A DNA stretch of 64,000 nt from Corynebacterium pelargi (GTDB lineage: Bacteria > Actinomycetota > Actinomycetes > Mycobacteriales > Mycobacteriaceae): assembly GCF_014635485.1 (NCBI RefSeq), contig NZ_BMCX01000004.1, positions 186,001 through 250,000 on the forward strand. Reading direction: 5' to 3'. Shown one piece after another: positions 63,906-64,000 of the stretch. A program made the position numbers and the translations under genes. Within the stretch, counting starts at the first letter, position 1, and each line of letters opens with the position of its first letter. The notes below the pieces were generated by a model. It was not told where the DNA came from, made no database searches, and worked only from the letters and a program-made list of their open reading frames with translations.

Positions 63906-64000
63906 ATGCCCACGTTGATCCGCAATGTTCGTGCCGAGGCCATCCGCCTTGCAGGCTTTGGCCCCTGGCTGTGTTGGGTTCTGCCGCTGGCGGTGTTTGC
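63906..64000 (+). CDS. ABC transporter membrane subunit, cut by the window end
   Basis: Only the first 31 codons are visible: PTLIRNVRAEAIRLAGFGPW then LCWVLPLAVF. A short basic start leading into a hydrophobic helix is typical of ABC-2-type permeases, and it directly follows an ABC ATPase gene. The rest lies outside the window. Confidence 0.6.
   Translation, partial: MPTLIRNVRAEAIRLAGFGPWLCWVLPLAVF

Overview
The window is chromosomal DNA from a high-GC actinobacterium, most likely a Corynebacterium. The left side carries the carD-ispD-ispF-cysS-rlmB order shared with mycobacteria. It is followed by genes typical of corynebacteria: a zinc/manganese ABC transporter, an IpsA-like LacI regulator, the OtsAB trehalose pathway, ThrE-type amino-acid exporters, pyruvate:quinone oxidoreductase (pqo) and the PhoR/PhoS phosphate two-component system. 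Many starts are GTG or TTG, and several genes have a TAnnnT -10 box only 6-9 bases before the start codon, as in leaderless actinobacterial transcripts.

Layout. 1-4.3 kb: transcription factor, isoprenoid, tRNA-charging and rRNA-methylation genes. 4.3-7.6 kb: znu-type operon with a cytoplasmic esterase at its end. 7.7-11.7 kb: ipsA, otsB, a lipoprotein, otsA and a small protein with a histone-H1-like lysine tail. 11.8-15.0 kb: two ThrE paralogues with a tRNA-Thr(TGT) between them. 15.1-20.3 kb: pqo, an NCS2 purine permease fused to a degenerate OHCU-decarboxylase-like domain, and a DHA2 efflux pump. 20.4-29.4 kb: phoRS, hydrolase, HIT protein, purD, KtrAB-type potassium uptake, and a TetR/efflux pair with a clear double-dyad operator. 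29.4-31.0 kb: a GCS2-family ligase.

An accessory island runs from about 31.1 to 48.9 kb, between the GCS2 gene and purB. It holds a HipB-like pseudogene; a candidate iron-regulated (DtxR-box) ECF transporter whose two ATPases and T component are one polypeptide; and a type ISP restriction-modification gene broken into an N-terminal part (34.4-35.9 kb) and a C-terminal part (41.7-43.1 kb). Between the two parts lie an intact multi-zinc-ribbon/Vsr-like nuclease gene, phage debris (serine recombinase tail, primase-like fragment, BRO/KilAC antirepressor, family A DNA polymerase) and an intact Abi/HEPN gene with a possible small RNA upstream. Next come an IS3 scrap, an intact two-gene OLD-nuclease/UvrD-helicase operon of the Gabija type with visibly lower GC, and a decayed exonuclease-BRCT gene. 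The island is thus a defence region in which the restriction enzyme is dead while the Gabija-like, Abi and zinc-ribbon nuclease genes still have open frames.

From 48.9 kb the core genome resumes: purB, purC, a cluster with two different intramembrane protease families (CPBP and PrsW), an S9 oligopeptidase, a glutathione-peroxidase-like gene, the purS-purQ-purL operon, a TrhA/hemolysin III protein, and a methyltransferase/Mtb12-like/ABC exporter operon preceded by a possible DtxR box and cut by the window end. All functional calls come from reading translations and motifs by eye; no database search was run.
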